Under the pieces are notes generated by a model, which saw nothing but the letters and a program-made list of their open reading frames with translations, searched no databases and was not told the origin of the DNA. Shown here in pieces: positions 8,468-15,651 of a stretch of DNA of 49,045 bases; position 1 is the stretch's first letter; every line of letters starts with the position of its first letter. The translations under genes were made by a program, and so were the position numbers. Source of the stretch: Pseudomonadota bacterium (lineage in GTDB: Bacteria > Pseudomonadota > Gammaproteobacteria > Burkholderiales > Burkholderiaceae_C); contig JAVHYA010000036.1 in assembly GCA_031119395.1 (NCBI GenBank), forward strand, positions 1-49,045. The letters are read 5' to 3'.

Positions 8468-9712
8468 GTGACCCTCGCTCCTTCCCCCGTTTCCGCCCTG
8501 CTGCTGCGTGAGGTGCGCCCGCTGGGTGCGGCGCCGGTCGACGTGCTGGTGCAGGGCGACCGCATCGCCGCCGTGGGGGCAGGCCTGCCGGTCCCGCCGG
8601 GCGCGGCGGTGGAGGAGGGCGGCGGCGCGCTGCTGCTGCCCGGCCTGGTCGAAGGCCACACGCACCTGGACAAGACGCTGTGGGGCCTGCCCTGGTACCG
8701 CAACGAGGTCGGCACGCGCCTGGTCGACCGCATCGACAACGAGCGCGCCTTCCGGCATGCGAGCGGGCACGATGCGGCGGCACAGTCGCTGGCGCTGGCG
8801 CGGGCCTTCCTGGCGACCGGCACCACGCGCATCCGCACGCACGTCGACATCGATACGCAGGCCGGCCTGAAGCACCTCGAGGGCGTGCTGCGCACGCGCG
8901 ACGCCATGGCGCCCTGGCAGCAGATCCAGACCGTGGCCTTCCCGCAGTCGGGCCTGCTCGTGCGGCCCGGCACGGCGGAACTGCTCGATGCCGCGCTGGC
9001 CGCCGGCGCCGACGTGCTGGGCGGCCTGGACCCCTGCGCCATCGACGGCGACCCGGTGCGCTCGCTGGACGTGCTCTTCGGCATCGCCGCGAAGCACGGC
9101 AAGCCCCTGGACATCCACCTGCACGAGCCCGGCGCGATGGGCGCCTTCTCGCTCGGCCTGATCCTCGAGCGCACCGAGGCGCTGGGCCTGCAGGGGCGCG
9201 TGGCGATCAGCCACGGCTTCTGCCTGGGCGACCTGGCCGCCGCGGAATGCAACGCCCTGCTGGCGCGCATGGCCGCGCTCGGGGTGGTGCTGGTCACCAG
9301 CGCGCCGCCCTCGCGCAGCGTGCCGCCGCTCATGGCCTGCCGCGCGGCCGGCGTCACGGTGCTGGGCGGCAACGACGGCATCCGCGACACCTGGACGCCC
9401 TACGGCACGCCCGACATGCTGGAACGCGCCATGCTCATCGGCCTGCGCTACAACCTGCGGCGCGACGACGAGATCGACATCGCGCTGGACTGCGTGACGC
9501 GTGCCGCCGCCCTGGGCTGCGGCTTCGCCGGGCACGGCCTCGTGCCCGGCAGCCGTGCCGAGCTCGTGCTGGTCGATGCGCAGAGCGTGGCGCATGCGGT
9601 GGTGGCCCGGCCGCCGCGGCGCCTGGTCGTCGCGGGGGGTGTGGTGGTGGCGCGGCACGGCGCGCTGCAGCCGGGCCTGCCGGGCGGCGAACGCGACCTC
9701 AGTCCAGCGTGA
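8468..9712 (+). CDS. cytosine-deaminase-like amidohydrolase
   Basis: A 414-residue metal-dependent amidohydrolase most like bacterial cytosine deaminase (CodA). Metal-site motifs lie in order: HTHLDK (HxH) at about residue 65, DIHLHEP for the next His, ISHGFCLG for the following His, and GGNDGIRDTWTPYGTPDMLE, matching the CodA 'DD.fDPW.PlGt.nML' region with its catalytic Asp. The likely reaction is hydrolytic deamination of cytosine or a related N-heterocycle, but substrate cannot be read reliably in this superfamily. No transporter (CodB) is adjacent. Start is uncertain: GTG 8468 keeps the family-like N terminus, GTG 8441 adds nine residues, and neither has a good Shine-Dalgarno. Confidence 0.82.
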   Translation: MTLAPSPVSALLLREVRPLGAAPVDVLVQGDRIAAVGAGLPVPPGAAVEEGGGALLLPGLVEGHTHLDKTLWGLPWYRNEVGTRLVDRIDNERAFRHASGHDAAAQSLALARAFLATGTTRIRTHVDIDTQAGLKHLEGVLRTRDAMAPWQQIQTVAFPQSGLLVRPGTAELLDAALAAGADVLGGLDPCAIDGDPVRSLDVLFGIAAKHGKPLDIHLHEPGAMGAFSLGLILERTEALGLQGRVAISHGFCLGDLAAAECNALLARMAALGVVLVTSAPPSRSVPPLMACRAAGVTVLGGNDGIRDTWTPYGTPDMLERAMLIGLRYNLRRDDEIDIALDCVTRAAALGCGFAGHGLVPGSRAELVLVDAQSVAHAVVARPPRRLVVAGGVVVARHGALQPGLPGGERDLSPA

Positions 9713-9797
9713 CCCACCGCACGAGCATCACGAACAGGAGCCATCCGCCCCCGAGTGCGAGTGCGGTGCACAGAGCGATCGCCAGCAGCCGTTGCAT
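9699..9797 (-). CDS. possible 32-aa single-span membrane peptide
   Basis: A tiny frame reads MQRLLAIALCTALALGGGWL and ends LVRWVTLD. It would be one hydrophobic helix with a positively charged start. It begins 15 bp after the stop of the YgaP-like gene on the same strand and overlaps the 3' end of the convergent amidohydrolase gene. The Shine-Dalgarno is poor, and nothing but position and hydrophobicity supports it. Confidence 0.35.
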   Translation of the reverse strand: MQRLLAIALCTALALGGGWLLFVMLVRWVTLD

Positions 9798-9812
9798 CGC
9801 CGCGCCGCCGTC

Positions 9813-10040
9813 TCAGGTCGACGAGCCCGGCGGCCGGGCGTCGGCCGGACGCGATCGCGTGCTGAAGCCGAACATCGCATACAGCGGGCAGTTGCCCGCC
9901 ACGCCCGTGAGCAGCGGCACGACACCCAGGTAGCCCCAGAGGCCGATCGCGCCCTGGATGGCGAGCCCGATGAGCAGCAGGCCCACCACGATCCGCAAGG
10001 CGCGGTCGAGGAGTCCGATGTTGGTGTGGATCCATGCCAT
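9813..10040 (-). CDS. YgaP-like small inner-membrane protein (DUF2892)
   Basis: A 75-residue membrane protein. The start MAWIHTNIGLLDRALRIVVG and the central GLWGYLGVVPLLTGVAGNCP with LYAMFGFST match the DUF2892/YgaP transmembrane module: 'N.g..dR.lR...G', two helices, then 'G.CPly...G'. YgaP in E. coli fuses this module to a rhodanese domain; here the membrane part stands alone. AGGAGAA sits about 7 nt before ATG 10040, which decides the start over a long upstream extension. A symmetric TTGCG-AAAG-CGCAA dyad lies about 60 bp upstream, suggesting control by an FNR-type regulator. Confidence 0.82.
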   Translation of the reverse strand: MAWIHTNIGLLDRALRIVVGLLLIGLAIQGAIGLWGYLGVVPLLTGVAGNCPLYAMFGFSTRSRPADARPPGSST

Positions 10041-10100
10041 GGCGAAGTTCTCCTGACGAGCAAGGGCCATCCATGGTGCGCGCACATGCCGCCGCCGGGG

Positions 10101-10114
10101 TTGCGAAAGCGCAA
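10101..10114. promoter_or_regulatory. FNR/Anr-type box upstream of the YgaP-like gene
   Basis: TTGCG-AAAG-CGCAA is a perfect dyad of the relaxed FNR/Anr form. Its centre is 41.5 bp from the start expected for a -10 CACCAT at 10073-10078 (minus strand), the class II activator position. The -10 is weak (3/6), as expected of an activated promoter. Confidence 0.55.
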
Positions 10115-10280
10115 GGACCTGCGGACGCGAGGCCCCACCGAGCAGCGACGGCGCCTCATGAGCCCCGCAGCCCGCGTGTTGAGCCGCGCTCATGAAGCTT
10201 CCCATTCGACCTGCCGGCGTCTATGGTCTGGCCCTCCACGGCCGGCCACAGGCCGGCGCACTTGCCCCGAAGAAGTCTTC

Positions 10281-10700
10281 ATGCCCTTTTCCAAGCTCCG
10301 CATCGTCCGGCCCACCCATGACCTCGGTGCACTGCTTCCCTTCTACCGCGACGGATTGGGCATGCAGATCCTCGGCGTGTTCGACGATCTCGCCGGTTTC
10401 GACGGCATGGTCCTGGGGCGCAAGGACACGCCCTACCACCTCGAGTTCGTCCGCCGTCGGCGCCACCGCCCGGCCCTGGCCGCCCTGCAGGAGCAACTCC
10501 TGGTGTTCTACCTGGCCGAGCGCGCCGATTGGCAGGCCGCGGTCGACGGCATGCGTGCCGCCGGCGCCCCGGCGGTCAAGTCCGCCTTGCCGTTCTGGGA
10601 CGCCCGGGGGCTGACCTTCGAGGACCCGGACGGCTACCGTGTCGTTCTGCAGCAGGGCGCATGGCGCATCTCCAGCGACGAGGGCCCGCCTCAGGGGTGA
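10281..10700 (+). CDS. VOC-family (glyoxalase-like) protein
   Basis: A 139-residue vicinal-oxygen-chelate protein. The beta-alpha-beta-beta-beta pattern is visible twice: LRIVRPTHDLGALLPFYRDG with MQILG, and the C-terminal half with GLTFEDPDGYRVVLQQG, the typical 'f.DPdG..i.l' ending. VOC proteins bind a metal and act in glyoxalase, dioxygenase or resistance chemistry; the substrate cannot be told. The metal-ligand positions would include HLEF (about residue 54). ATG 10281 begins the family sequence. The gene overlaps the convergent LysR gene by 10 bp at its 3' end. Confidence 0.82.
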   Translation: MPFSKLRIVRPTHDLGALLPFYRDGLGMQILGVFDDLAGFDGMVLGRKDTPYHLEFVRRRRHRPALAALQEQLLVFYLAERADWQAAVDGMRAAGAPAVKSALPFWDARGLTFEDPDGYRVVLQQGAWRISSDEGPPQG

Positions 10701-11662
10701 GGCGCAGGGCCCTTGTTCTGCTCGGGCCCGCGTGAGGCCGCGGCGACCTGGCGGCCGACCCGCACCAGCGCCCGGCAGGCCGCCTGGAGCAGCGGGTCGG
10801 TCGCCGATCGCGCAGGCGCCACGGCCACGACGTCGGCCTTGCGCAAGGGCAGCGGCGGCTTGAAGAAGCGAAGGTGGCCGACCAGGTCCTCGCGTGCGCG
10901 TGCCACGCTCGACGGCACGGTCAGCAGCAGCTGCGTGCCGACGAGCAGATCGGGCGCCTGCATGAAGGAGGGCTCGATCACATCGACGCGCCGGTGCAGG
11001 CCGCGGGCGGCCAGTTGCTCGTCGACGGCGTCGTCCTCCCCCACGCGCAGGTGCGGAAGGTCGAGAAAGGCATCCAGCGGCAGCGCGCCGGCCGGCAGCC
11101 GCGTGTTCCCGAGCCACGCCACGGTCACGAAAGGGTCCTGGTAGAGCGGGATCCGCTTGAGTCGCGACGGGACGGTCGCACCGAAGTCGCCCACCGCCAG
11201 GTCGAGGCCCCGGCCGTGGATCGCCTGGAGGCCCTCGGTGTCGCCGGGGATGGATGTGACGCGCAGCATCGCCTGGCTCGACTCGGCCGCCAGCGCCCGG
11301 CAGAAGCCTGGCAGGAGCGCGGGCCGGCTGCTGGGCGTCATGCCGATCGAGAGGCTGCGCGACAGCGCGGAGCCGGGGCTGCCCGCGTAGTGCTCGAACA
11401 CCGCTTCGGCGGCCTGGACGGCCGGAACGATCCGGTGCGCGAGCGCCCTGGCCAACCGGGTGGGGCGAAGCTGGGCGGCCCCCCGTTCGAACAGCGGATC
11501 GTTGAAGCGCTGGCGCAGCGCCTTGAGGGAATGGCTCACGGCCGACTGGGTGACGCCCAGCTTCTGCGCCGCGCGCGTTACCTGCAGTTCCGTGTACAGC
11601 GCCGCGAAGATGCTCAGGGCACGCAGGTCTCCCTTCGGCAGCGGCGGCTCGGCCCGGGTCAC
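10691..11662 (-). CDS. LysR-type transcriptional regulator
   Basis: A 323-residue LTTR. The N-terminal winged helix-turn-helix is intact: FAALYTELQVTRAAQKLG, TQSAVSHSLKALR, FNDPLFERG. The effector domain follows (RSLSIGMTPSSRPALLPGF ... DLAVGDFGATVP). The pattern resembles NodD/NahR-like LTTRs that bind small aromatic or organic ligands. I chose GTG 11662 with AGGTGA about 7 nt upstream; the frame upstream lacks family features. Its target is unknown. The convergent overlap with the VOC gene need not imply regulation of it. Confidence 0.87.
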   Translation of the reverse strand: MTRAEPPLPKGDLRALSIFAALYTELQVTRAAQKLGVTQSAVSHSLKALRQRFNDPLFERGAAQLRPTRLARALAHRIVPAVQAAEAVFEHYAGSPGSALSRSLSIGMTPSSRPALLPGFCRALAAESSQAMLRVTSIPGDTEGLQAIHGRGLDLAVGDFGATVPSRLKRIPLYQDPFVTVAWLGNTRLPAGALPLDAFLDLPHLRVGEDDAVDEQLAARGLHRRVDVIEPSFMQAPDLLVGTQLLLTVPSSVARAREDLVGHLRFFKPPLPLRKADVVAVAPARSATDPLLQAACRALVRVGRQVAAASRGPEQNKGPAPHP

Positions 11663-11708
11663 GTCCGGATCACCTGGAGGTCGTCGGGCCGCCAGCCACC
11701 TTGTGCGC

Positions 11709-11951
11709 TCAGCGCTGCGCCAGCTGCAGGGGGCCGGTCGAACCCTGGGCGGCCGAACCGGGCCGCGGCGGGGCAGGTGCATTGGACGAAGCCGGCGCGG
11801 ACAGGAGATCGAACGACAGGAAGGCGCAGACGACGCACATCAGCGCCCATTCCCATTGCATCGATCCGTCGTCCTTGTCCCGCCCCACCGTCCAGACCAG
11901 CAGTCCGACGATCACGAGCGCGACGCATGCCAGGTACCCAGTTGACAGCAT
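11709..11951 (-). CDS. small single-span membrane protein, 80 aa
   Basis: Unrecognised. It starts MLSTGYLACVALVIVGLLVW, a clear membrane helix, followed by a short charged loop (GRDKDDGSM), a second hydrophobic stretch (WALMCVVCAFLSFDLL) and a disordered Ala/Pro-rich tail. So it is probably a two-span hairpin in the inner membrane. AAAGG lies 8 nt before ATG 11951. An FNR-type box lies about 90 bp upstream, between it and the divergent 12128 gene. Confidence 0.6.
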   Translation of the reverse strand: MLSTGYLACVALVIVGLLVWTVGRDKDDGSMQWEWALMCVVCAFLSFDLLSAPASSNAPAPPRPGSAAQGSTGPLQLAQR

Positions 11952-12040
11952 GGCAGACCTTTCGTTGTCGAGCATTTCGTCTTCGCGTGCCAAGAGCGTA
12001 GCGCCGGATTTCACGGTTGCGTCGAGGCCCCGCCGAGTGT

Positions 12041-12054
12041 TTGAGTTTTGTCAA
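12041..12054. promoter_or_regulatory. FNR/Anr-type box between divergent small genes
   Basis: TTGAG-TTTT-GTCAA is a near-consensus FNR-type dyad. For the rightward gene a weak -10 (GAGACT, 12077-12082) would put the box near -41. On the minus strand TACGCT at 11995-12000 would put it near -60, a class I position. It may serve one or both genes. Confidence 0.6.
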
Positions 12055-12127
12055 GCGGCATGGTCGCGCGTGCGCGGAGACTGCCCACGCTGCAACCCTC
12101 ATCCGCAAGAAGAAAGGAACCCTCCAG

Positions 12128-12517
12128 ATGGCCACGCACATCGTCGATCTGTCGGCGCGCTCCGAGGTGCTTCGAAACGAACCGTTCAGCGCGCATTTCT
12201 GGGAGTGCACGCCCAGCGAGTACAAGGCCTTCCTGGGCCGCCCCCGCGAGTTCCTTCGCGGCATCGGTGTCGAACTGGACCCGGGTTGCCGCATCGAGAC
12301 CCTGATCGAGAACCACGACCGCTTCAGCGACAGGGTGCCGGACTTCGACGGCGATTCCGACGAGGTGATCTGCAGCCTGGGCCGCAGCAACGCCGCGAAC
12401 GATGCCTACCGCGTGGTCAGCTATGCCCGCGACCGCAATCCCAAGAAGGTCAAGAAGCACCTGCTGCACAAGCCGGGCCGCGAGCGGGTGAAGGACAAGC
12501 ATGGGGACAAGGCGTGA
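12128..12517 (+). CDS. NHLP-leader-like protein of unknown function
   Basis: A 129-residue protein without a recognised full-length family. Residues 33-63 (FLGRPREFLRGIGVELDPG then CRIETLIENHD) match the nitrile-hydratase-like leader pattern 'l.dP...l...Gi.lp.g..v.v.en..d', found in nitrile hydratase alpha chains and in NHLP leader peptides of RiPP precursors. The remaining C-terminal 65 residues are polar and end in a strongly basic tail (KVKKHLLHKPGRERVKDKHG), unlike a usual RiPP core. No YcaO, lanthionine or radical-SAM enzyme is nearby. AAAGGAA precedes the ATG. It lies 10 bp before the universal stress gene and is probably co-transcribed with it from an FNR-controlled promoter. Confidence 0.6.
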   Translation: MATHIVDLSARSEVLRNEPFSAHFWECTPSEYKAFLGRPREFLRGIGVELDPGCRIETLIENHDRFSDRVPDFDGDSDEVICSLGRSNAANDAYRVVSYARDRNPKKVKKHLLHKPGRERVKDKHGDKA

Positions 12518-12527
12518 GGGGGCGGAC

Positions 12528-13349
12528 ATGACGCTGCGCCACATCCTCGTCCAGGCCGACAACTCGGCGCCATGCGGCGCCCGCGTGCGGACGGCCCGCG
12601 CGATCGCCGAGCGCTTCGACGCCACGGCGGTCGGCCTGCCCTGCATGACGACGGCCCTGATGCAGTATCCCTATTCCCTGGTGGCCCTCGGCGACACGCT
12701 GTCGGTGCTGCAGGATGTCGACAGGGAGGCGGCAGACAGGGCGCGCCGGACCTTCGAGGAGGGCGCTGCCGGCGCCGCCTGCATGGCCTGGGAACACCTG
12801 GTCGGACAGGGCCCGTGGGGATTCATCCGGCGGGCCTTCTATGCCGACCTGCTGGTTCTGGGGCAGCCCGATCCCGACGAACCCCTGGACGGCCGGTTGC
12901 CTGCCGATTTCCTGAGCAGCGTGTTGATGGAGAGCGGCAGGCCGGCGCTCGTGCTTCCCTACGTGGCCGGCCCGCTTCCCGACATCGGCCGGACCGTGCT
13001 GGTGGCATGGAAGGAGACGGCCGAGGCCGCACGAGCGCTGGCGGCTGCGTGGCCGTGGCTGGCCAGGGCCGCGGCGGTCCATGTCGTCAGCTACGGAGAC
13101 GGTGCGGCGCAGGCGCTCGGCCGTGTGCAGGCGCTCATGGCGGCCCACGGCGTGTCGGCCAAGGTCCACGACGGCGGGGTCGACGAGGCCGACGCGGGCG
13201 AACGTCTTCTCTCGCTGGCGGCGGACCTGGATGCGGGCCTGCTCGTGATGGGCTGCTACGGACACAGCAGGGCCCGGGAGTGGATGTTCGGCGGTGTGAC
13301 ACGCACCTTGCTGGCGTCCACGACCGTGCCCTTGCTCATGGCGAGCTGA
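12528..13349 (+). CDS. tandem universal stress protein (UspA family)
   Basis: A 273-residue protein with two Usp domains (about 1-145 and 155-270). The second ends with the ATP-binding motif G-x2-G-x9-G then S/T: MGCYGHSRAREWMFGG, then VTRTLLASTTVPLLM. The first is divergent and lacks that glycine pattern, so probably only one site binds nucleotide. Usp proteins support survival under starvation and oxygen limitation, and in Pseudomonas several are Anr targets. GAGGGGG lies just before ATG 12528. It forms an operon with the NHLP-like gene, whose promoter region carries an FNR-type box. Confidence 0.88.
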   Translation: MTLRHILVQADNSAPCGARVRTARAIAERFDATAVGLPCMTTALMQYPYSLVALGDTLSVLQDVDREAADRARRTFEEGAAGAACMAWEHLVGQGPWGFIRRAFYADLLVLGQPDPDEPLDGRLPADFLSSVLMESGRPALVLPYVAGPLPDIGRTVLVAWKETAEAARALAAAWPWLARAAAVHVVSYGDGAAQALGRVQALMAAHGVSAKVHDGGVDEADAGERLLSLAADLDAGLLVMGCYGHSRAREWMFGGVTRTLLASTTVPLLMAS

Positions 13350-13364
13350 CGACGTCCTCGGCAA

Positions 13365-13388
13365 GGCATGCGTTCCCTCGTGCATGCC
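13365..13388. terminator. candidate hairpin between convergent genes
   Basis: GGCATGC at 13365-13371 pairs perfectly with GCATGCC at 13382-13388 around a 10-nt loop, in the gap between the stress-protein gene and the convergent kinase gene. There is no T tract. Confidence 0.35.
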
Positions 13389-13444
13389 GGGCAGCGCGCC
13401 ACCCCCGCGCCGCTCCCGGCGCCAAAGGCCATGTGCCGGGCCGG

Positions 13445-14254
13445 CTAGTGGGTGGTCGGCGTCATCGCCGGTGGTGCCAGGGGCAACGTCACCACGAAGG
13501 TGGTGCCGCAGCCGGGGCCGGGGCTGTCGGCATGGACGCTGCCGCCGTGCTCGTTCACGATGCTGCGCACCAGCGCCAGCCCGATTCCCTGGCCCGGAAC
13601 AGCCGGGTCGGGCCGCACGCGCTGGAACATGCCGAAGATCAGGTCGCGGTCGCTGGCGTCGAGGCCGCGCCCGTTGTCGCGCACCGACATGCAGACGCGG
13701 TCGGGGCAGGGCCGCTCCACCGTCAGGGCGACGAGGCCGCCCGGCGGCGTGAACTTGGCGGCGTTCAGCAACAGGTTGGCGACCGCCTGCGCGAGGCGGA
13801 CGCAGTCACCGACGACATGGACCGGTTCGGCGGGAACGCGGCACTCGAAGCGGTGCTCGCGTCCCTCCAGGGTGGGGCGTGCCAGGTCGATGCCGCCCTC
13901 GATGGCCTCGCGCAGATCGAAGTCCTTACGCACGACGCTCAGCTGGCAACGCCGGATGCCGTCCACATCCCCCAGGTCGGCAATGAGTCGCGAAAGATGC
14001 CGCGCCGCGCGCGACGCGTGGGCGATGGCCCGTTCGCGCTGGGTGCCGGGGCCGCAGGTCTCGGCCAATCGAAGGGCCGAGAGCACCGGCGAGATCGCGT
14101 TCCTGAATTCGTGCGACAGCGTGGCCAGCGACTGCGCGCTGGCGACGTCCGGATCCCGGGCGGCGTCCCTGTCGCCGCCGAAGCCGGCGACCCCCCGGGT
14201 GTCGTGGCACGGCCGGGCGGACGGTGGAAGGGGGGTGGACGGGGTGGCGATCAT
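13445..14254 (-). CDS. orphan cytoplasmic sensor histidine kinase
   Basis: A 269-residue kinase with HisKA (SLATLSHEFRNAISPVLSAL; H-box His in HEFRN) and HATPase_c (LLLNAAKFTPPGG; RDNGRGL; GIGLALVRSIV; GTTFVVTLPL). There is no membrane span and the 60 N-terminal residues have no recognisable input domain, so the signal may come through a partner. No receiver gene is adjacent. ATG 14254 is the first good start; upstream the frame runs through a GGCCG tandem repeat, so that extension is not credible. It lies inside the FNR-box island, though I found no box directly before it. Confidence 0.82.
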   Translation of the reverse strand: MIATPSTPLPPSARPCHDTRGVAGFGGDRDAARDPDVASAQSLATLSHEFRNAISPVLSALRLAETCGPGTQRERAIAHASRAARHLSRLIADLGDVDGIRRCQLSVVRKDFDLREAIEGGIDLARPTLEGREHRFECRVPAEPVHVVGDCVRLAQAVANLLLNAAKFTPPGGLVALTVERPCPDRVCMSVRDNGRGLDASDRDLIFGMFQRVRPDPAVPGQGIGLALVRSIVNEHGGSVHADSPGPGCGTTFVVTLPLAPPAMTPTTH

Positions 14255-14270
14255 GGTCTGGATTCGTGTG

Positions 14271-14305
14271 GGCCGGGCCGGGCCGGGCCGGGCCGGGCCG
14301 GGCCG
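14271..14305. repeat. (GGCCG)7 simple sequence repeat
   Basis: Seven exact tandem copies of GGCCG, followed by a further partial GGG. It lies 17-51 bp upstream of the kinase start codon on the minus strand, in the likely promoter or leader. A 5-bp unit is prone to slippage. Confidence 0.9.
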
Positions 14306-14336
14306 GGGCCGTGCCCGCGGCCGCGACGTCGGCCGG

Positions 14337-14576
14337 TCAGCCGTCCAACGGGACACCGCCGCCGAAGCGGGCGATCCATTGGTCCAGCAACTCGCGTTGG
14401 GCCTGTGTGCAACCGCGATGCCATGCGGCCCAGAACTCGAACCACGGATGCACGAAGCTCAGCGCCGGCATGGCGGCCGTGGTGAGCAGCGGCGCCATGT
14501 CGAGCAGGGGCCACTGCACGGCAGGCGCCAGGCCGGCGTCCGGCCCGGGTGGCGAGGAGGACTCTCGCTTGCTCAC
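14337..14576 (-). CDS. hypothetical protein, 79 aa, coupled to the BON gene
   Basis: Not recognised. It starts at GTG 14576, which overlaps the BON gene stop as GTGA, so it is probably translationally coupled. The first 20 residues are polar; the rest looks helical and aromatic-rich (HPWFEFWAAWHRGCTQAQRE, then LLDQWIARFGGG). This aromatic amphipathic pattern recalls short phasin- or granule-associated helices, but that is only an impression. It shares its presumed FNR-type promoter with the BON gene. Confidence 0.6.
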   Translation of the reverse strand: MSKRESSSPPGPDAGLAPAVQWPLLDMAPLLTTAAMPALSFVHPWFEFWAAWHRGCTQAQRELLDQWIARFGGGVPLDG

Positions 14577-15229
14577 AGTGGCGCCACGTTCAGGTCGTTC
14601 TGCACACTCGTCACGCCGGGGGCCGACCAGGCGGCACGCTGGGCCACCGCGCGTTCCGCCCACGAATGCACCGAGCCGGACAGGGTGGCCTTGTTGCCGG
14701 TCACCGCCACGCGGATCTTGTTCGCCTCGTCGAGCGCCTGGCGCTCCAGGGCCTGGCGGATCAGGCCCGACACCTCGGCCGGCGTCGCCGCAGGCTTGAG
14801 CGTGAGGTTGTTCGACACGCCCAGGACGCCGGTCAGCGAGCGCACGGCGCGCAGGGCCACGCGGCGCTGGAAGTCCCAGTCCACCTGGCCGCTGAGCGTG
14901 ATCCAGCCGTTCTCGACGCGCACCTTCACCGTGTCGGCGGGCAGCTCCGACTGCCAGGCCAGCGCCCGGTCGGCCGCCTCCGCGATCTCCGTGTCGCTGC
15001 GCTTGTGGCCCGGGGCGAGCCGGACGTCGAGCTCGATGGCGACGGCCCGCACGCCGCGCACCTGCTGGACCGCCCGCTCGATGGCGAACTTCTCCGCGTA
15101 GGTGGCCAAGTGGCCGGACAGCGTGACCACGCCCTCCGTGACGGCGATGCCCACATGGTTGGCGTTGATCGACGGGTCCCAGGCCAGTTCGGCTTCCACG
15201 TCGGCCTTGAGCTGCGCATCTGTCTTCAT
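14573..15229 (-). CDS. triple BON-domain protein
   Basis: A 218-residue protein made of three BON domains at about 3-70, 78-145 and 150-215. Each carries the module signature: an initial 'D..l...v...L..dp', then an 'i.v.v..g.vtLsG.v' strand such as VTEGVVTLSGHL, VENGWITLSGQVDW and VTGNKATLSGSVHSW. BON proteins (OsmY, Kbp) bind membranes or potassium and respond to stress. No signal peptide is visible, so it is probably cytoplasmic, unlike OsmY. AAGGAAAGGA precedes ATG 15229. A TTGAT-GAAC-CGCAA box about 90 bp upstream suggests low-oxygen control. Confidence 0.87.
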   Translation of the reverse strand: MKTDAQLKADVEAELAWDPSINANHVGIAVTEGVVTLSGHLATYAEKFAIERAVQQVRGVRAVAIELDVRLAPGHKRSDTEIAEAADRALAWQSELPADTVKVRVENGWITLSGQVDWDFQRRVALRAVRSLTGVLGVSNNLTLKPAATPAEVSGLIRQALERQALDEANKIRVAVTGNKATLSGSVHSWAERAVAQRAAWSAPGVTSVQNDLNVAPL

Positions 15230-15651
15230 CTCTGCGTCCTTTCCTTGCAATGGTTCGGGGGGAGTCACGGCTCGCAACCCACCGGAGGCCATCGTCGGCG
15301 CGGGGGAGCAGCCGGCCTTTGCGGTTCATCAATTCATGCGCATGTCCCCGGGCGCACGGTGACGCCCTTCAGCGCCGGTGCCTGCGGACCGGCGGGGCGC
15401 CGTGCGGCACAGTGGCGGGCAGCGGCAACTGCGACACCTGCGCGAGGACATCGATCTGTCGGGGCGCCTGCGCACGCCAGAGGGAGGTCGTGCCCACCGC
15501 AGGCGAGGGCGCCGTCGGCGGGCGGGCGCCGCCGTTCTGTTCCGTCAGCGCAGGATCACGGCCGGTGTCGGGCCGCGGCAGGCGAGGCGTGCGGCGCGGG
15601 GCCATGGACAGTCCGGTCAGCGGCGGCGCGGAAGGCGGACCCGCGGGGTGC
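15230..15651. other. 422-bp gap holding one FNR box and no secure gene
   Basis: This gap separates the BON gene from the alanine-rich gene, both on the minus strand. It contains the FNR-type box described separately. A minus-strand frame from ATG 15605 to 15369 could encode 78 residues ending in basic PVRRHRR, but it has no Shine-Dalgarno, no family resemblance and an Arg/Pro-rich composition typical of chance frames in GC-rich DNA. I do not call it. Confidence 0.5.
15319..15332 (-). promoter_or_regulatory. FNR/Anr-type box upstream of the BON gene
   Basis: On the minus strand the site reads TTGAT-GAAC-CGCAA. A weak -10 (GACGAT, 15291-15296) would place its centre near -41.5. The left half is full consensus. 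Confidence 0.6.

Noticed and set aside
10179-10192. TTGAGCCGCGCTCA as an eighth FNR box
   Set aside because: The right half-site (GCTCA) does not fit NNCAA, and its distance to the nearest -10-like TATGGT is wrong for class II.
12128-13349. A complete RiPP biosynthetic cluster around the NHLP-like gene
   Set aside because: No modification enzyme, peptidase or exporter is nearby; only the leader-like resemblance remains.
15369-15605. 78-codon minus-strand frame in the BON/alanine-rich gap
   Set aside because: No Shine-Dalgarno, Arg/Pro-rich composition, no family similarity.
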